The notes beneath the pieces were generated by a model. The model saw nothing but the letters and a program-made list of their open reading frames with translations, was not told the DNA's origin and did no database searches. From Bacteroidota bacterium (GTDB lineage Bacteria > Bacteroidota > Bacteroidia > NS11-12g > UBA9320), in the NCBI GenBank assembly GCA_947499775.1, contig CANMPY010000102.1, positions 1 through 6,669 on the forward strand: a DNA stretch of 6,669 bases, given 5' to 3'. Below are positions 6,186 to 6,669 of this stretch, one piece after another (within the stretch, counting starts at the first letter, position 1; each line of letters opens with the position of its first letter). The translations under genes and the position numbers were made by a program.

Positions 6186-6530
6186 TTAGATAGCCAATTC
6201 TATTTTTGGGTCCCAAAAATGATTAGCGAAATCTATTATTTGGTCATTTTCTATAATCAAACCTTCATTTTCAAGTAATTTTTGCATCCTATCTATAGTT
6301 TCGAAATGGGCTTTCCCTGTTAGTAATCCATTTCTGTTTACTACACGATGCACTGGAATTTTTTCGACTAAACTATGCGCCGTATTCATTGCCCAGCCTA
6401 CCATTCGGCTTGATTGTGCTGAACCTAAATATGATGCAATAGCGCCGTAACTCGTTATACGTCCTTCAGGAATTAGCCTTACCACTTTATATACTAAATC
6501 AAAAAAATGAACGTTTTCCTTATTTGGCAT
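6186..6530 (-). CDS. Alkyltransferase-like (ATL) DNA repair protein lacking the acceptor cysteine
   Basis: The 114-residue product is the DNA-binding domain of the O6-alkylguanine-DNA alkyltransferase (MGMT/Ogt) family. It has the helix-turn-helix region GRITSYGAIASYLG with Tyr28, the arginine finger R42 in SSRMVGWAM, and the hinge Asn in VVNRNG. The active-site motif PCHRV is replaced by PVHRV, so Val60 stands where the alkyl-accepting Cys would be and direct dealkylation is ruled out. Known ATLs instead bind and flip O6-alkylguanine and recruit nucleotide excision repair; that role here is inference from the family. The ATG at 6530 fits the family start, and the full length is normal for stand-alone ATLs. 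Its 3' end lies 2 bp from the convergent rlmD stop codon. A -7 box and a palindrome precede it. Confidence 0.92.
   Translation of the reverse strand: MPNKENVHFFDLVYKVVRLIPEGRITSYGAIASYLGSAQSSRMVGWAMNTAHSLVEKIPVHRVVNRNGLLTGKAHFETIDRMQKLLENEGLIIENDQIIDFANHFWDPKIELAI
6202..6220. repeat. Perfect 9-bp inverted repeat with a 1-nt centre inside the 3' end of the ATL gene
   Basis: ATTTTTGGG (6202-6210) and CCCAAAAAT (6212-6220) are exact reverse complements around T6211. The repeat lies about 20 bp beyond the rlmD stop, within codons for FWDPKI of the ATL protein. The T-tract comes before the GC core and the A-tract after it on both strands, the reverse of a bidirectional terminator. Confidence 0.5.
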
Positions 6531-6540
6531 AATAATTGAG

Positions 6541-6560
6541 GTAGAACATGAATATTCTAC
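6541..6560. promoter_or_regulatory. Operator-like interrupted palindrome at the ATL promoter
   Basis: GTAGAA (6541-6546) and TTCTAC (6555-6560) are perfect reverse complements, and two further symmetric positions bring each 10-bp half to 8 matches of 10. It abuts the -7 box for the ATL gene (6560-6567) and covers the expected transcription start. That is where a repressor would bind; alternatively it forms a hairpin in the leader. Confidence 0.4.
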
Positions 6561-6567
6561 AAATTTA
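6560..6567 (-). promoter_or_regulatory. -7 promoter element for the ATL gene
   Basis: On the minus strand this reads TAAATTTG, an exact match to TAnnTTTG, 29 bp before the ATL start codon. A TTTG lies 25 bp further upstream on the same strand, somewhat farther than the usual spacing of about 19, so the -33 is uncertain. Confidence 0.45.
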
Positions 6568-6584
6568 AATCATTCCAATTTATT

Positions 6585-6592
6585 TACATTTG
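6585..6592 (+). promoter_or_regulatory. -7 promoter element for the exported protein at the right edge
   Basis: TACATTTG matches TAnnTTTG exactly and ends 12 bp before the ATG at 6605. The transcript leader would then be only about 6-8 nt, which is short. The element may instead be fortuitous. Confidence 0.35.
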
Positions 6593-6604
6593 CAAATTAA
6601 GATT

Positions 6605-6669
6605 ATGATAAAACAATTTACATTACTTACAGTTGTCCTATTATTTGTAACACAAAGCTTTGCGCAAGG
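6605..6669 (+). CDS. Start of an exported protein (signal peptide only, cut by the window)
   Basis: From ATG 6605 the frame reads MIKQFTLLTVVLLFVTQ and then SFAQ up to the window end. This is a textbook type I signal peptide: a basic n-region (Lys3), a hydrophobic core, and an A-x-A-like end (SFA) before Gln, the usual cleavage point in Bacteroidota. There is no lipobox cysteine in the visible part. An A-rich stretch precedes the ATG, and a TAnnTTTG box lies at 6585. The mature protein is outside the window, so its function cannot be stated. The gene is divergent from the ATL gene and shares a 74-bp promoter region with it. Confidence 0.75.
   Translation, partial: MIKQFTLLTVVLLFVTQSFAQ

Noticed and set aside
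6202..6220. Bidirectional intrinsic terminator for rlmD and the ATL gene
   Set aside because: The T-tract precedes and the A-tract follows the GC core on both strands, so no U-run follows the stem.

Overview
The window is AT-rich, chromosomal-looking DNA from a member of the Bacteroidota. The signs are a DUF4175-type protein with the long Glu/Lys/Gln coiled coil seen in this phylum, a Bacteroidota-style lipoprotein of Asp-box repeats, A-rich ribosome binding regions with almost no Shine-Dalgarno sequences, and several copies of the TAnnTTTG -7 promoter box. The order or genus cannot be fixed from the sequence alone.

Layout, left to right. The left third is on the minus strand: a TTG-initiated single-pass membrane protein with a SPOR-like C-terminus (2295-2912), followed 61 bp downstream by a DUF4175 membrane/coiled-coil protein (start at 2233). 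The DUF4175 frame closes at 107, but the conserved continuation runs on to the window edge in the -1 frame, so there is a frameshift at an A7 run that contains the heptamer A-AAA-AAC. About 100 bp of divergent spacer (2913-3014) separates this pair from two plus-strand genes: an exported thioredoxin-fold protein with a CHWC active site (3015-3494), and a lipoprotein with six Asp-box motifs and an unusual number of cysteines (3568-4632). Each of these two genes is followed by an AT-rich inverted repeat. The spacer at 4633-4779 carries a vestigial-looking lipoprotein signal sequence and a good -7 box ahead of rlmD (4780-6183), the 23S rRNA m5U methyltransferase. rlmD ends 2 bp from the convergent end of a cysteine-less alkyltransferase-like DNA repair protein (6186-6530, minus). 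At the right edge, divergent from that gene, the signal peptide of a further exported protein begins (6605 onward).

How the genes relate. The left pair are probably cell-envelope proteins transcribed together. The thioredoxin and lipoprotein are both exported and adjacent, and the Cys-rich lipoprotein is a plausible but unproven redox client. rlmD and the ATL gene are housekeeping functions that merely abut.

No phage, IS, CRISPR, tRNA or rRNA feature is visible, and no clear-cut new multi-gene system. The most rewarding places for a second look are the frameshift in the DUF4175 gene, the Cys-rich propeller next to the thioredoxin, and the palindrome over the ATL promoter.
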